Shown here: positions 37,427 to 53,099 of the stretch, in pieces
Position numbering within the stretch: position 1 is the stretch's first letter
How the letters are laid out: the number at the start of each line of letters is the position of its first letter
Assembly (NCBI GenBank): GCA_907165065.1
Contig: OU015541.1
Coordinates: 2,976,001 to 3,040,000, forward strand
DNA length: 64,000 nucleotides
From: Caprimulgus europaeus
Taxonomy: Eukaryota; Chordata; Aves; Caprimulgiformes; Caprimulgidae
Reading direction: 5' to 3'
Translations under genes and position numbers: made by a program
The notes under the pieces: model-generated
What the model was told of the DNA's origin: nothing
Database searches by the model: none
The model's input: only the letters and a program-made list of their open reading frames with translations

Positions 37427-37516
37427 GGTTCATAAACTAAAGGAATGACAACTGTATGGATACGTGTGTGTATATACATACATATACAAACCTGAGCAGG
37501 ATGTAGTTTATGAACC
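37427..37516. repeat. 13-bp perfect inverted repeat, 64-bp loop
   Basis: GGTTCATAAACTA at 37427-37439 is matched by its exact complement at 37504-37516. The loop holds a TATATACATACATATAC run. It could be a very short inverted-repeat element or a hairpin; I do not see a convincing target-site duplication. Confidence 0.75.
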
Positions 37517-37519
37517 ATA

Positions 37520-40500
37520 CTGTCCAGTTAATTTTCTTCTTAGAATAGCTGGGTTTTAGGTTCAGTGTGGGATTTGTTATGAGAAGAATGTTGCTAAAGT
37601 ACCAATGTCATTAGTTGCTGCTGGAGCCCCAGGTCACCGTGTTTGGCTGGTTCACAGCTGCGTTAGGACTGGTTGGTCCAAGTGGAAACTGAGGGGAACC
37701 AGGTGTACTAAAGCCAGGACCGAGCCTTCACCCAGGTGTAGGCTTTCCTTCCTTCATTTGGACAGAAAACTGGAAACTATAAAGTATTTGTATTCACTCT
37801 GCTACTGTGTTCGTTCCCAGAAGAGGGAGCCAAGTCATGGCAAAATGCAGCCAAAAATCAAAACCATTGTTCAGCTGGTTATGTAGGGTGTAAATTAACT
37901 TTTTTTTTTTTAAATCATATCTGTATAAATTAATTCTAGGCAGGAGCTGAGTGCTGACGTAGCTACAGAAGTGAAATGCGTGTAGCAAGCTCAGAAAAGA
38001 ACGGAAGAGGTCTTGGGCATGGTACAGTAACCACAGAGACAGAAAACTTATTAACTCATACCCATGCATGACTTAATACTATATTAAGTTTCGCTGCTGT
38101 GGGATCCAAGCACCTTCAACACAGACACTGCAACACTGGCTACGGACTTGCTAGAATTGTGGAAATTAAAGAAAACGGTTTTTGACACGCTTATTTGTTG
38201 TATTCTTCCTTGTGCTGCTCAGCATCACCTCAATAAATAGCTTCCTTGGACTGATTTACTTCTCAGGTAAGAAGCTAGTTTCACTGTCAAAAATAGCTGC
38301 AGTTAAAAAAAAGTGTTTGAGCGTCACATCTACGACACACAGACAAATAAGTGTTAAAAGAAAAACACAAATATCGTTCCTTTTACTGCTGCCTCATTTT
38401 CTAGAAGCAAACCTCCCACCAAGCTGATTAAATGGCAAATGGAATCAGTTCAGAAGACAAGTGCCAACTAAAGAAAATAATCTTACACAAGAACACAATC
38501 TCCTCTAGTTTTTCCTGGGTTCAGCTTAATCTGTCAAAAGATTAAATCAAACAGAAGGTTACTGGGTTAATATCTGAGCTGACATTTACCATCACTGAAG
38601 TTTATTCAGACAATGGTTGTATTATTTGAAGATTTTATGAAGTTAAGCACAGATCAAGACCAAATCCTGAAAGGGTGTGGAAGGAGCAATGGGCACACAC
38701 ATTCCCTAAAGGACAATTGTTGTCTCCTGCCAGGACAGTCCAGCTGTGGCTCCCCAGCTCCCTCCTAACCAAGAGCAGTTTCAATGCAACTTGTCCACAG
38801 TCTGAAGAAAACACCTGTGGTTTCTGGGGCTAAAAAATGCAATTTGGTTCAACTGCTGCACACAGCAGCAAGTACATTATCAGAAAAGTTGTTAAATGGA
38901 GGCTGCTTTTAAGTGAGCAGCAATGCCCGTGAAGAAATTGATCCAGGTGGGTATAAGGAAGCAGCATAGTGTCATTTAACATGAGGAGCATGACAGAGAA
39001 TTCACAGGGCTGTCTGGCTCTGAGGGGCCTGATGGCATCAGCCCACCAGTACTTTGGCCAATCTTGTCCTCCATGGAATTATATGAAGGCAGAAGAGGAG
39101 AGGAAAAGAATAAAAATAGTTTTTAGCACCTAGACGTGTCCACTGAGGAGCACAAATCCTTTCGAGGCTGCTACTCACAAGCCTTGTGTTTGACCTCTGC
39201 ACAGCTGAGCACACAAAGTGAATAGGGGACAAGCAGGGCTGGGGACACCGTTGCTCACACAACAGCCACAAACCCTACTCGTCCTTTTTGTTAAGAACAT
39301 CAGAGCAGAAACAAGTACTGGTCTGTGACTTTGCCTCTGGAGGGGAGAGAGATCTACAGCACAGGTCAGGACTCGTCTCAACTTGCTGTAGCCTACAGGC
39401 AAATTTAGGACAAAATCGGACTCCATATCCTTTCCTTTGAGGTAAGTATCTCCAGGATGCTTGCAGCTGCTGGTGACAGCAGGAGGCTCCATCACCCGTG
39501 AAGACACAGAGGGATCACGCTCCAACTCAATTTAATAAGCTTCGTAACGAACTTGGACAGAAAGTGGTTTGAAATAAGTTGAGCAACACTCATCTACCAG
39601 TCAAGGATTATTTTTTTTTTTAAGTAATGCTTTTCAGCTTATACTCAAGCACACAAAGCATAAATTTTACAAATTAAAAACAATAAAATCATCCTAGAAT
39701 AATGTAATGGCTTCCCCTATATGTACAAGGAGTGGAAAGGAGACAGAATTCTTTCCAGGTAGCTTCACACATCTTAAATGCTACATAAGTGCTCTCCACA
39801 TTCATTTCCATTTTTCTTTTACTGTGGGTGGAAGGAGCTGAAAGTGTTTTAATGAAATCATCTTAAAGAGAGGGAGGTACTTCACCTGATTCCGAGCTGT
39901 GTATGTTTGCCTCTTCAAAAGCCTGGAGAGGAAATGCTTGACTTAAAATTTTGCTGTTAGTTTCTGTGCAGCAGCCTCTGTTTTTCCAGCTATATTAAAG
40001 TTAAACAGTTCAGTGAGTATTTCTCAGAAAGCACCACCACCAGTACTTCATCTTCATGGAAACTCGTGATCCCCCACCCTTCACAAATGACTCCATTGTA
40101 CAACAGCAGTAACCCCAGTTTAGCTTAGACTGGGCAGGCAGAAAAGAAACACGTAGCAGAGGAGACAGTAATTAGGGAGGTGATGGGTTTCAGGGAAAAA
40201 TAGGAAGAGAGATTTGCAGCCTAATCAAAACACACTTGATACACAGCCTTTCTGCAGAGGCATAGAAAACAGGATTATTTTACAACCCAACTTCTCCAAG
40301 TCCACAGCATTAATGAAAAAAAGAAAATCTTATTTGCTTTCAACAAAGGAGAGGTGGGGGAGGAAGGAGCGTAGTGTACCACCTTTAATCACCAGATTTG
40401 TCTGCCACCGTTGAGTTGGGAACAAATCTTCTTACAAAAGTTATTTTCATATTGTTCTAAATTTTCAGTGGAAGAAAATATGTATTTTTACACTAAAGCA

Positions 40501-40930
40501 AAGGGATCAAAGTGGCATTTAATAATATTTGTTAAAGTGGTTATCTAACAAAAATGGGTTAACAAAATCCCATCCATTAGTAGTCACCAAATAAGACATT
40601 TCTCATGCATATGACAAAAGTTCATTTGTGTACTGAGAGGTCTGTTTACTGTGTACAATATTTCCATAAATTATAATATGTTTCACAGCCCCTACTATTC
40701 AAGAATATTTCAAACAGATTATATATTATATTTGTATATGCAAACTATTTTATATACACTAATATAAAGATCCTTAGAAGTACCATTATCACTACCTTTA
40801 TGCTTTCTCTAAAATGCATAGCTTTCGAATATTTTCTTGCAGTTACCAAAAACTTTACAGATTAAAGCTGCTTATCAATGTGGCATGTTCATAAAAACAA
40901 AGTGAAATAAGTTTTATACTAATTTTATAT
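37520..40930. other. Spacer between SLC17A9 promoter and GID8 3' end
   Basis: No gene recognised. It is AT-rich with short open frames only. Minus-strand AATAAA hexamers (TTTATT on plus) occur near 38,600, and alternative GID8 transcript ends could reach that far. Confidence 0.5.
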
Positions 40931-43256
40931 TAAACCCCTTAAAAAACATGTTTATTTTTAAATGGAAAAAAAAATAAACCCCAAGCTAGTGAAATTCAAG
41001 TAATCTATGCTCAGTCTCTGCCCAAATACTCTATGAAATTATTGTAGCATTCTAGAAGTGCAGTGAACTTCTCAACCAGGACTGTAATACTGCATTTCTC
41101 ATGGAGAAAAATGCTCATCATGTCACAAAAACACACCACTTTCCACTTCAACCAGGAGAAGCTTTAGATGAGATTTAACAACACCACAAGTGACAGAACA
41201 GAGGAAAAGCTGATGAGTTATAGATGAAGAAATTAGAGCTATTCCAGTTTTGTTTCTGCAGTTTGTTATTAAACAAAGTTACATTAACCATACAGTTTCT
41301 CACAAACTAAAAGTTATACATGGTTTTCAGACATCAACCGACTGGAAAAAAGGAAAAAAATAAAATAAAATAAAAAATAACCCACAACTGTTCAAAAGTT
41401 TGGTGTTAGAAGAACCAGCCTGGGTGAAGGAAAGCCAGACCACTGTTGTAGTTGAGGGGGTTTACCAACAGCTTGTTTGTTATGTATAAATTTGAAGACC
41501 TCCATCCCACCAATGCCTCAAAGTGGAGAACAGAACCATCAGTAATACATGGGAACAAAGAATTTTGTTCTCTCCATCATCTAGCTTAACCTTGGTGCTC
41601 TGCCACCTCTAACAGCTGCTTAACAATCAACAGTTTCCCCTCCATGAAAAAAAAACAGCTACACAAGTAAACAGTGTTCACAGTAACGCAATCAGGAACA
41701 GGTTTGGTTGGTTTCTGGATGTCAGGTGTATCTGCAAAGCTTTATACAGTTTAATGCATTAAGTATTCCAGTAAAATTAAGTGAAAAAACTAAGTTTCAT
41801 TCTACAGGGTAATATCTACCATACAAAGATTAGATTATGTACAGTATGGGACTGGTGTGACAACTGCCAGTGTCTCACGATGTTAAGCGATTCCACCCAT
41901 CAGAGCGGTCTCTATTCAGCATTATCTGGAATAACTTGATATACAGACCTAAAAAAAATAATCTAGAGCTCCATTTGGCAAGATTAGTGCTTCCTACCAC
42001 TGGGTACATACCAGTGTTCAGTGCTGCAAAACTTGAGTTAACCAGAACATCCCATACCCAGGAAGATTACAATTTGTTGACTTGAAAGTCTGGACTTCAC
42101 ATGTAAAAAAAAATGTTAAAACGTTAATCCTAACGGGAGTGAAGACAGTCAGCAAACAAATACAGGTGAGGATGAACTGCATCTCTTCAGAAAAGTATGG
42201 GAGAATGGAGAAAATGGGACATTTCTGGTTTTAGACAGCCCTGCTCTGCTCAGCTCAAGGCATAAAACCAGCCCAAGTAGCTTTAAAACTACGATTCTTA
42301 TTCAGCAAGCGCAAAGGCAGATCCTGCACAAGGTGATGCACCAGAGGCTTCAACGAGCAACTCTCCCCTCCACTTAATTTTCTCACACAAGCATGTCTTG
42401 CAGCTTACAAACATCCAGTGGCTTCAAAGCTTGAGTAGAATCACTGCAGTGTCCAATTTATACAGTGGGGAAAGGCCCCTGTTAACAAAAACACTCCAAT
42501 GCCTCTGGGGACCATTTTGGTCATTTGTGAAAATGAAGAAAAAAAAAAAACAACCCAAAAACAAAACCCCCAAACAAACAAAAACTTATTTCCAACAATA
42601 CTTCTCTTGACAAGATGGGTCACTGATCCATTATGAACATAGCTCTCACCATATAAAGCACCAAAAAGTCAGAAACAAGGAAAAAAAAAAACAAAACAAA
42701 CAAAAAAAAGTCCTTAAATTATGATTTACAAGTTTGTACACTATTTCCTAAGCAAAAGGGTGACCTTACTGCAAAGTTGATAGATGAAAACTTGACCAGT
42801 TAACTTTTAAGGGGAATGTGTATCTGGCTATAACTTAAAGGTAGAAAATATTCACTGTTCTATATACACATTTCAAACAGGAGACAGTGAAACTGAACTG
42901 AAGAGTTGCCAATAGAACTCTGTATTAACTCACTGGCCACTAAACTAGGCAGCAGTAGCCAATTAGAAAGCTTTTACTTTTAAAAATGCTATTTTTTTTT
43001 TCTTGTCCTGTTTAATTGGGTTTTTTTTTTTAAAAAGGTATTCTAGTGCATAGCCTAAGTCAGACTTTCAAAGAGATACAGCGCCTTTCAATGCAGTTTT
43101 TGCAGCATTTAAAAGGGACTTTTCTCCCTTCAAATTAGATGTTCATTGAAAAATCTGAATTGAGTGCTGTACTGTAGTAAAAATATTTCAGTCACAGACT
43201 GATATAAATGGATACTGTGCAGTACCAAGATTGTTTGATGTCCATCTGCACACATT
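40931..43256 (-). other. GID8: Probable GID8 3' untranslated region
   Basis: The stretch after the GID8 stop is AT-rich, free of CR1, and full of A- and T-runs and ATTTA-like pentamers. The first minus-strand AATAAA after the stop that I found is at 40951-40956, implying a 3' untranslated region of about 2.3 kb. ATTAAA variants at about 41,750 could give a shorter form. The end is inferred from motifs only. Confidence 0.4.
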
Positions 43257-46016
<2,760 letters not shown>

Positions 46017-47252
46017 CTACAGGAAAAACAAAGCATCTCATTCAACATGCTTCAAGAAGAAGTAAGTTTAAAGTGTGTAAGCACTGAGTTACATCTTTAT
46101 ATAACACCTTTTTTGTGAGATCTTTTAAATTAATAGTTCAAAAGAGACTCTTTTATCTCAAACCACAATTTTACATTTTTCTCCTCCTGGCTGCAGGACT
46201 CTCTCACATCTCCCTGGCCAGTTTCTAAAGCTGCTTTCATCAATCATCAGAATAAAAAAATTCAAATATCATCTTCTTGTACTTACTCTTAAATCCACTC
46301 CAAATAAACCTTGTTTGCAAGTTATACAGGACACACAGCATCAGAGTGTGAAACAACTGAATCGAGAGTCTGACAGCTAGCCAAGAGAACTGCAATAAAA
46401 CTTTAAAGTGAAGCCTATGTAAATAGTATTTGCTTTAAAGTTTTCACCAAAACTCGGGTACAGCAGCTCCATATATCTTGTATGGCTACAGAACTGTACG
46501 TGATACGTTACCCAACGCACAACCACAAGACTTACACTGGCTTAGCTTCGCTGTCCCCAAAAGTCCTCCTGCCAACACTACTGAAATGTTATTTCCTACT
46601 ATTTTCCTCGATAATATTTTTTTTTTGCAGGTTTGTAAGCAAAGCGCTTTGCTAAAACCGGTATTTAATCATTTCCGTGTCCAACCACGCTCGCAGGGGC
46701 AGCGAAAGGGGGAGGAGAGGCGGCAACAACAACAGCAACAGGCACCGCCACCCCTCTCAGACACACAGCAGCGGCAGCGCGCCTCCCCAGCCCCGGCCCG
46801 CTTCCAGCAGGTTTTTCTTCCTCTAAACTATCGCCCAAGCCACACCGACCCCAGGAGAGTTGGCCAGCGGCGGGCAGGAGCAGCCCGGGGCCGGCGGAGG
46901 TGCCGATCGGTACCCGGCCCCGCATTCACGCCGCTCCCAACCCGCCGCGGCGGGAACAGGGCTCCTGCCATCAAAGAACCCGAGCCCCGCGCAGCCCCCG
47001 CCCGCCGGGGCACCCCGACCTTCCCCCGCCGCCCCGCGGCCCTCGCCCGCCACCGGCCCGCCGAGGCGCTGCCCCCGACCTGGCCCTCCCCGAGGCCCGG
47101 GCCACCGAAGCGCTCGGCCCCTCTCGCCACAGGCCCAGCGCCTCCCCACCTCCCGCAGCGGTCACCAGCAGGCCGACCCGCCGCGCCAGGGGAAGGGCCC
47201 CGCCAGCCCCCGTCCCCCGAGGGAAGGAGCGGGTCCGCCGGCGCCATCTTAC

Positions 47253-47330
47253 CGAGCGCGCCGCGCTGCCGGCTCCGACGCACGAACGCGGGCCCCTCCA
47301 CCGCCTCCGCCAGGCCGCTGGCGCGCAGAT
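47253..47330 (-). other. GID8: GID8 exon 1 (5' untranslated)
   Basis: A strong donor (CGCTCG|GTAAGATGG) ends the exon at 47253, next to the BANP-type and NF-Y-type motifs upstream. It would splice across 1.24 kb to the acceptor at 46016. The donor overlaps a YY1-type motif. The transcription start is not visible from sequence, so the upstream limit is approximate. Confidence 0.6.
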
Positions 47331-47456
47331 CTCGCGAGAACCGCCCTCTCGGCCAATCAGCGTCCGGAGAGGAGCGAGAAAATACAACCATAGAGCGGCC
47401 CTCGGGACAGAGCGTCTCTCTGTCCGTGTAGGTGCGCCCCTCCGGTGGGGAGCTGG

Positions 47457-47502
47457 TACCATAGAGACGGCCCGGGCTGGCGGTGTCTCAGTACCATAGA
47501 GA
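47457..47502 (+). promoter_or_regulatory. Paired TACCATAGAGA motifs
   Basis: TACCATAGAGA occurs at 47457-47467 and 47492-47502, with a shorter ACCATAGAG at 47387-47395. The reverse complement occurs once at 53810-53820 in the DIDO1 island. I do not recognise the cognate factor. Confidence 0.5.
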
Positions 47503-47949
47503 ATGGGCGCGAGCCCGCCAGGGGTAGAGCGGGAGCGGCCGAGCTGCGAGGCCAGCGGGGCTGCAAGATGGCGGCTGTGCCAGCCCGTGGGACGGGGGCC
47601 CCGGCGGCAGCGGGGCCGAGTAGGGTTGAGGGTCGGGTCTCGCCCCGTCCCTGCCGCCCCGCTTTGGCTCACGGCCGCACGGCAGGAGTCGGGGCATGGC
47701 TCTGCCATGCTGCTTCCCGCCCCCAGCGCCAGCTCTGCCGGAAGCTACCGCAGCTGCTCTGCGGCTCGTGTCCCTCACAGCCCGGACTAGTAACAGCTGA
47801 GGCGACAGCGGGGACCTCCGTGCGGGACAGGAACGCTGTGGTGCAGCTGCACATGGACCCCTCTCTGAGGAGGGGTTCAGAAGGCTGAGGGCATCCGCTC
47901 TGAACCTCGTGCCTCAGCGGGAGCATCACCCGCGTTGCCATCCCCTGAT

Positions 47950-50900
47950 CCCCTTGTAAGTGACCCCAACCCAGTTCTTGATGTTCTCTGATTCCCGTGT
48001 AAATTATTTTCCCTGATCCATGTGTAAATCGTTCTAACTTGGTTCTAATTTGATCTCCCTTCTATGTGCTTTTCCATGAAGTGGAAAGGTGAACCTTGCC
48101 ACCAAACTCTTAGTTGTGCTTTTTACAAATCCATATTAAAATCACTATTTTTTAAAAAAAAACAACTCTTTGACAGTGATTCTTTTTAAGTGACCTCAAG
48201 TCCCTGGCAGTGAGAGTTGGAGCAGAAATGGGGGGCTGGGCTGGGCTGGTCCCTGCTCCCGTGCTCTGTGCCCGCAGAGTTGACCCTGCCAATCCAGCAG
48301 GATAATGGGCAGGAGAAGGGTCCGCTGTAGGTCACAACCTGCTGTATTAATGTTCAGCTCCACCAGTTTCCACCACTATTGACAGGTTGGGCTGTGAACT
48401 GTGGTGGCTGAGGCCTCTGATTGATGATCTCTGTCCAAATGTGTATTGGCTGCTGAGAAGGGTTCATGAACTCGCTGCGGGGGTTTGGGAGTCCAAGCGC
48501 CCTGTGGAACAGCCAAGGCACCACCTCGAGCTGTGTATTCAGATGCAGAGCAGGCTTAAGAAGCACAACACATGAAATCCTGCAAATGGTGCTCCTCAGA
48601 AAAATGGAATTTCACTTCCACAGAGTGGGAATATGGAGACAATGACTCATTTTTCACTCTTGTTTTTGTAACTGTGCCATAAAGTGCAGCCTCCAAAACT
48701 CATTACAATTGTCCCTATGTTAAAACCGAGACACTCCACAATGTAATCAGTAATTGATCATTTTAACTTCTTTCCCCAAACAAACCTCCCAAGTTTATAA
48801 CCAATGCAGAGTTTGGAACAAAGAGCTTCCAATCTTTAGTAGAACCTGCCCTTAGCTGTCAGCCATGTGACAAAGCAAGCTACAGCGTGACAAGCCTTCC
48901 TGTTGATGGGCCAGGGCTGCTCCTCCGGTTTTAATCTAAACACTAATCTCAATAAATTTGACTCATTGAGGAAATATAAACATTCAGACTCTATTTTTGA
49001 ACCAGTAGGCTTGTAAATCTCTCTTTGGTTTAGCTGTCCTGTCTGGTTCTTGCTAGCTCCTCCCTAGAAGGTGGAGTTTCTCAGGAGGCTTCTATAAAGA
49101 GGGAGAGAGGAGGCGAGCATCCCTCTCTGTGAGGGTTTCCTGACTTTTCTGGAGAGGGAAACGCACCACAAGCAGAGAGGAGACTGCAGAGTGTGGTTTG
49201 TACCACAGTTGCTGTTTACAGGTAAAAAATAGGTGTAACTGCTTTCTAATAATGATAATAATATATTGAATAAATAAGTAAAACACATGTGAGCTGCTCT
49301 TTGGCAGCATGTTGATTGTGTGGTGCTGACACCTGTGTGGTCAGGGCTGTTTTGGGATGTTTGAGCATCTGCAACAGAAATTTCCTTTTACCCTTTTGTT
49401 GTCTCTGAGCTAAAGAAAAGGAAAAATGGGCTAAAAGCAGCTCCTGAGTTGTGGTTTTGCTTCTCATGAAAAAATAGTTTGGGTTTTGTGCAATATTTTT
49501 AGGAGTTGTCATTTTTTTTCTGACTGTAAAACAGAAGCCTGTAACCTTTCTGTGCAGAATATCGTGGCCAGCAGCATTTTTAATTTTTTTTTTCCCCTAT
49601 TTCATACACTTTCCCTAATTTTGATATTTCTGGTAGTGTCAAACCTTCTTGGAAACTGAGCTCTCATTTGAGAGAAAAGGTTTTACACCCACTTTAGTTT
49701 CAACAAACATTTTGAACGTTACCCTGGAAGCATTTTCTTACTGAGTCTGAAAACAAAGTGACTTTCTAATGCATGAATTGTTTTTATTTGGTTAAATAAG
49801 ATTAAATAAGTACTGCTTGTATTGACACCTTTTTGATGGCACCACTAGCCCAGTGTGATAAAAGCCTAAGTATATAAAAACTAATAAAACTTGAAACATT
49901 TTCTGATTCTGTTACTGCTTTACCTTGATCCAAGGTTTTATTTCCCTGCTAATGTTCTGGGTGCAAGGAAAAATCCGTGTGTGTCAGGGATTGAGCAATA
50001 TCTGGAGTAATAAATGACACAGATTTTACACTAACTCCTTCCTGACAGAAAGCTCTCTGGTCACCTTCCATGTTCCTCTGGTTTTAACTTGTACCTCACT
50101 GAATAAATCATCCCACCTACAATACCTGCTGCTGTCTGTAGTGAAGAGGAACATTTATATTCCCTGTGCTTCAGTGCCTGGAATACTCCAGGATTTTTAA
50201 ATAAGAAACTTTGGTGGCTTTTCTTTGTTAAACCTCACAAAATTAAAGACTAGGGAGGTACAAAGCTGTGCAGAAATTCAGGGCAAAAGCTTCCTACATC
50301 ATTCTCCTTTTCCTAGTACTAAAGCTTAATACCTGTTAAAACCCCTCACATTGTCCCCAAAGATGGAACCAAACCTCTCTTTTATTACTCAGGGAAAACC
50401 TTGCTTTTTGATGACTGATATTTGGAGTTAAGTGAATTCCAAACCAACACCACCAGTTCCTGGAGAAATCACCAAAAGAAAAATCCCTGCAAAAATGGTA
50501 TTGGGGAGGGGTGAAGAGTTTACCTAGAATTGGAAAAAAATCTGTCAAGTTTCTGGTAGGGAAGGGGATTGCTTTATTTATGTGACTATGATTAACCCTC
50601 AGTAAAGTATTTCTCTGTGTTTATCTAATCTTTATGAAAAATAAAGTATCAGGAGCCTTGGAGAAACAAGGACCCAGAAGATATACTACACTGACACCTG
50701 ACTTACCTATTTTGAGTGATGTGCTGAACTTTGAGGCCAGAACGCTTTTTCCACCAAAAAAAAGGTAAAGCTGGAGCAAAGCCAGCAGAAATTAGTCTCT
50801 TTTGACTTAAAATTATTAATTATCTGTTAAAAAGAACACACTAGAGATGGAGGAGGGAAAAGAACTTGCTTTCATCCCTACTCTTCTCATAGGCTAACTC

Positions 50901-53095
50901 TGTCCCTAGTTTTTACCTGGCTGCTGAAATTGGCTCCCTAGAACACTCAGTGAGGAGGAATTGAGAGAAGGAGTGAATGTAAAGCAAATATTATATTTAA
51001 GGGCTTCACAGCTTCAAACACTGGGAAAGTTTGTTATCTTGGTGGGTGAGAGAGCAGAAGTGACATCCCATCTCTGTGCAACACAAAGATGATGCCTTAG
51101 TGCCCATCACAAATAGGTCACACCTAGAGACCCTTGTGTGACACACCACAAATCTAAGTAAGGCCAATTTGTAGACACCCAAAGTCTAAAAAACAAAAAT
51201 TAGGGAAACTCAAGGGATAAACAGATAAAGATGTATCAGCTGCAGAGGAAAGCCTCAGTGTACTGACTGCCTAATGGGGGAAAAGGTTTTGGAAAGCAGT
51301 GGAAAAAAAGTGATAATGAGAGTAGTGCTGAGGGATTTGTAGATATCTTGGCATAAGCTTCTCTGGTGTTTAAGGAGGAGAGGTAGATAAAGTGCTTATT
51401 AGACTGTTTTAGAAGCTGATTGATGGTCATTAATCTCTGCTAGGATTTCCCAGCAGTGTTTTCAGTTCAAAGCAGTTAGAAACCATCATCATGTTATATG
51501 GGAGGAGGCCTAAATCATAACAAAACTCACATTATATAGATCACCAAAAAACTTCTGCTGACAGAATAATGCAGTTTCAGACCTGTAACCCAGGAGGAAA
51601 TTTCCCAGATTAAGGCAAATTAGGCTCTAATGGGAAAATAATTAGGTGGGGAACAAGGCAGGGAAGAATTGAGGTGCTGAGGGTACCATTTAAGTGAAGC
51701 TGACACAGGTGTTTAGTCAGCAAAGGTAGATCCTGTGACTTGGGCTTCAACACAGAGATGTGGGGGCTTTGTGGGTTGGAAGTGTCATGTGCTATTGACA
51801 CAATGGGTGTGCAAAGTGAATCAGTGTTACGTTCAGATGGTGTAAGCCTCTTGCCAAATGTGTGTCAGAGGAACTGAGTACCTGTTTCACTGCTGGATCC
51901 CCTGTTGCAGCCATCCCCTGGTCACTGTTGGTGTGCAGTTCCTTGGTTTGCATGTTCTCTGTCCCTTGGTTTGTCATTCCTGGGTCTGAGCACTCCCTCG
52001 GTGCTGTGTTTGTCCATTAACAACGTGTTATTAGCTTTTCCCAGGGCACAAACCACAGTGCAGCTTGATCTGCCAAATCATAAGGTATTTCCCTTCCATG
52101 TGCTTTTCATTTATTGTAGCTCTGTAGCTACAGAACAAAAATTAAACTTCTGCTTGCCTTTAATCATGGTGTCTTGTACTTTTGCACAGGAATCTGTTGG
52201 GCTTTTTTCACCTCTTGGTGTTCCTGTGTGACGTAAGTATTAATAGAGCCCAGTTTTCCAGGTGGAGAAAGAGGCTGCCTATGCTACCAGGCAAAAATAG
52301 TGTTTTTTCCATTATCCTGAGTTTTTACCACCTGAATTTTTGTATATAGAATGTAGATTTCAAAAAAAAAAAGTAATCACATTATTTTACAGAATCCTGT
52401 AATCCTATAGAGCTAATGCTAAGTATGTCTATGTTTCCTCATGCTTCCATTTCTTAATCCATTTTAGCAAACACTGCACCTATCTGGAATCCAACTGTAA
52501 TCAATGTTATCAACCCATGAGGGGAAAAAAAAGTGCAGGATCAGGGTCAAAGAGCCAAATCTCACACATCCAACTGCCTAAAAGGCTCTTCAGATGTCCA
52601 GGGTGGAGTGTTTGCATGGCCTCCTGGGTGCTCCTGTAAACCTTGGGGCTGCTGACAGTAGGAATAAAACATGTAAATGGGAGCTAACTCTGTAATTGTT
52701 TATAGCAGCTTGGATCCTGGAGATTATTTTTTTGAGTAGCCTAACCATTTTTAAAGGCTATTTACTGGGAAGTCTCTGTGCCGTGGATGAGCTGGTCCTG
52801 TGAACACTTCCCTCCCACAGCACTCCGTAAGCTGGACCCAGGGGAAAGCATTATTGCAGCAATTGCTATTTGATTTTCTAAAACAGATGGAGTAGAACAG
52901 GAAAACCAAAACAAAATCCCAGTGGAATACCCACAGGTGTGGGAAGCAGAGCTGATGTGAGCAGCTGGGTCTGCAAGCAGCAGATGAGCTCCTCTGCCAT
53001 GTTAATCCTGTGACAAAACCGTACTTGTCCTGTGAGAGAGATATAAGCAAAGAACAACTTAGTGCTGCTGTGGTGCAGTTTTGCTTTGGAACTTG
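47950..53095. other. Spacer between the two CpG islands
   Basis: No coding gene is recognised in 5 kb. It has AT-rich sequence, no CR1, and only short unconvincing open frames. It would be intron 1 of DIDO1 if that gene begins at the GID8 island, or intergenic if it begins at 53.9 kb. A candidate TATA-driven first exon is at 49.09-49.22 kb. Confidence 0.5.
49093..49221 (+). promoter_or_regulatory. Candidate TATA promoter and non-coding first exon
   Basis: TATAAAG at 49093-49099 is followed about 30 bp later by a purine/pyrimidine-mixed leader without any ATG. The leader ends in TTTACAG|GTAAAA, a good donor, at 49221. The arrangement is that of a short untranslated first exon. It could be an alternative DIDO1 start or a lncRNA. 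Chance association of TATA and donor cannot be excluded. Confidence 0.3.
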
Positions 53096-53099
53096 CAAC

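Larger units (their letters stand above)
46670..47900. promoter_or_regulatory. GID8: GID8 CpG island, probable bidirectional promoter
   Basis: Very CpG-dense sequence around the GID8 first exon. It has TCTCGCGAGA (BANP-type palindrome) at 47330-47339 and CCAATCAG (NF-Y-type) at 47353-47360. YY1-type motifs point outward both ways: AAGATGGCGCC on the minus strand (47240-47250) and CAAGATGGCGGC on the plus strand (47565-47576). There is no TATA box. YY1 sites typically sit just downstream of start sites, so two divergent transcripts are likely. In human, GID8 and DIDO1 are divergent neighbours. Confidence 0.75.

Noticed and set aside
36725..37435. Plus-strand open frames of up to 236 codons over the SLC17A9 island
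   Set aside because: Antisense to a proven exon and caused by CpG-island composition.
46478..47431. 317-codon plus-strand open frame in the GID8 island
   Set aside because: It overlaps the GID8 first exon in antisense, is Pro/Arg/Ala-rich as expected from GC-rich DNA, and long frames are open on the opposite strand too.
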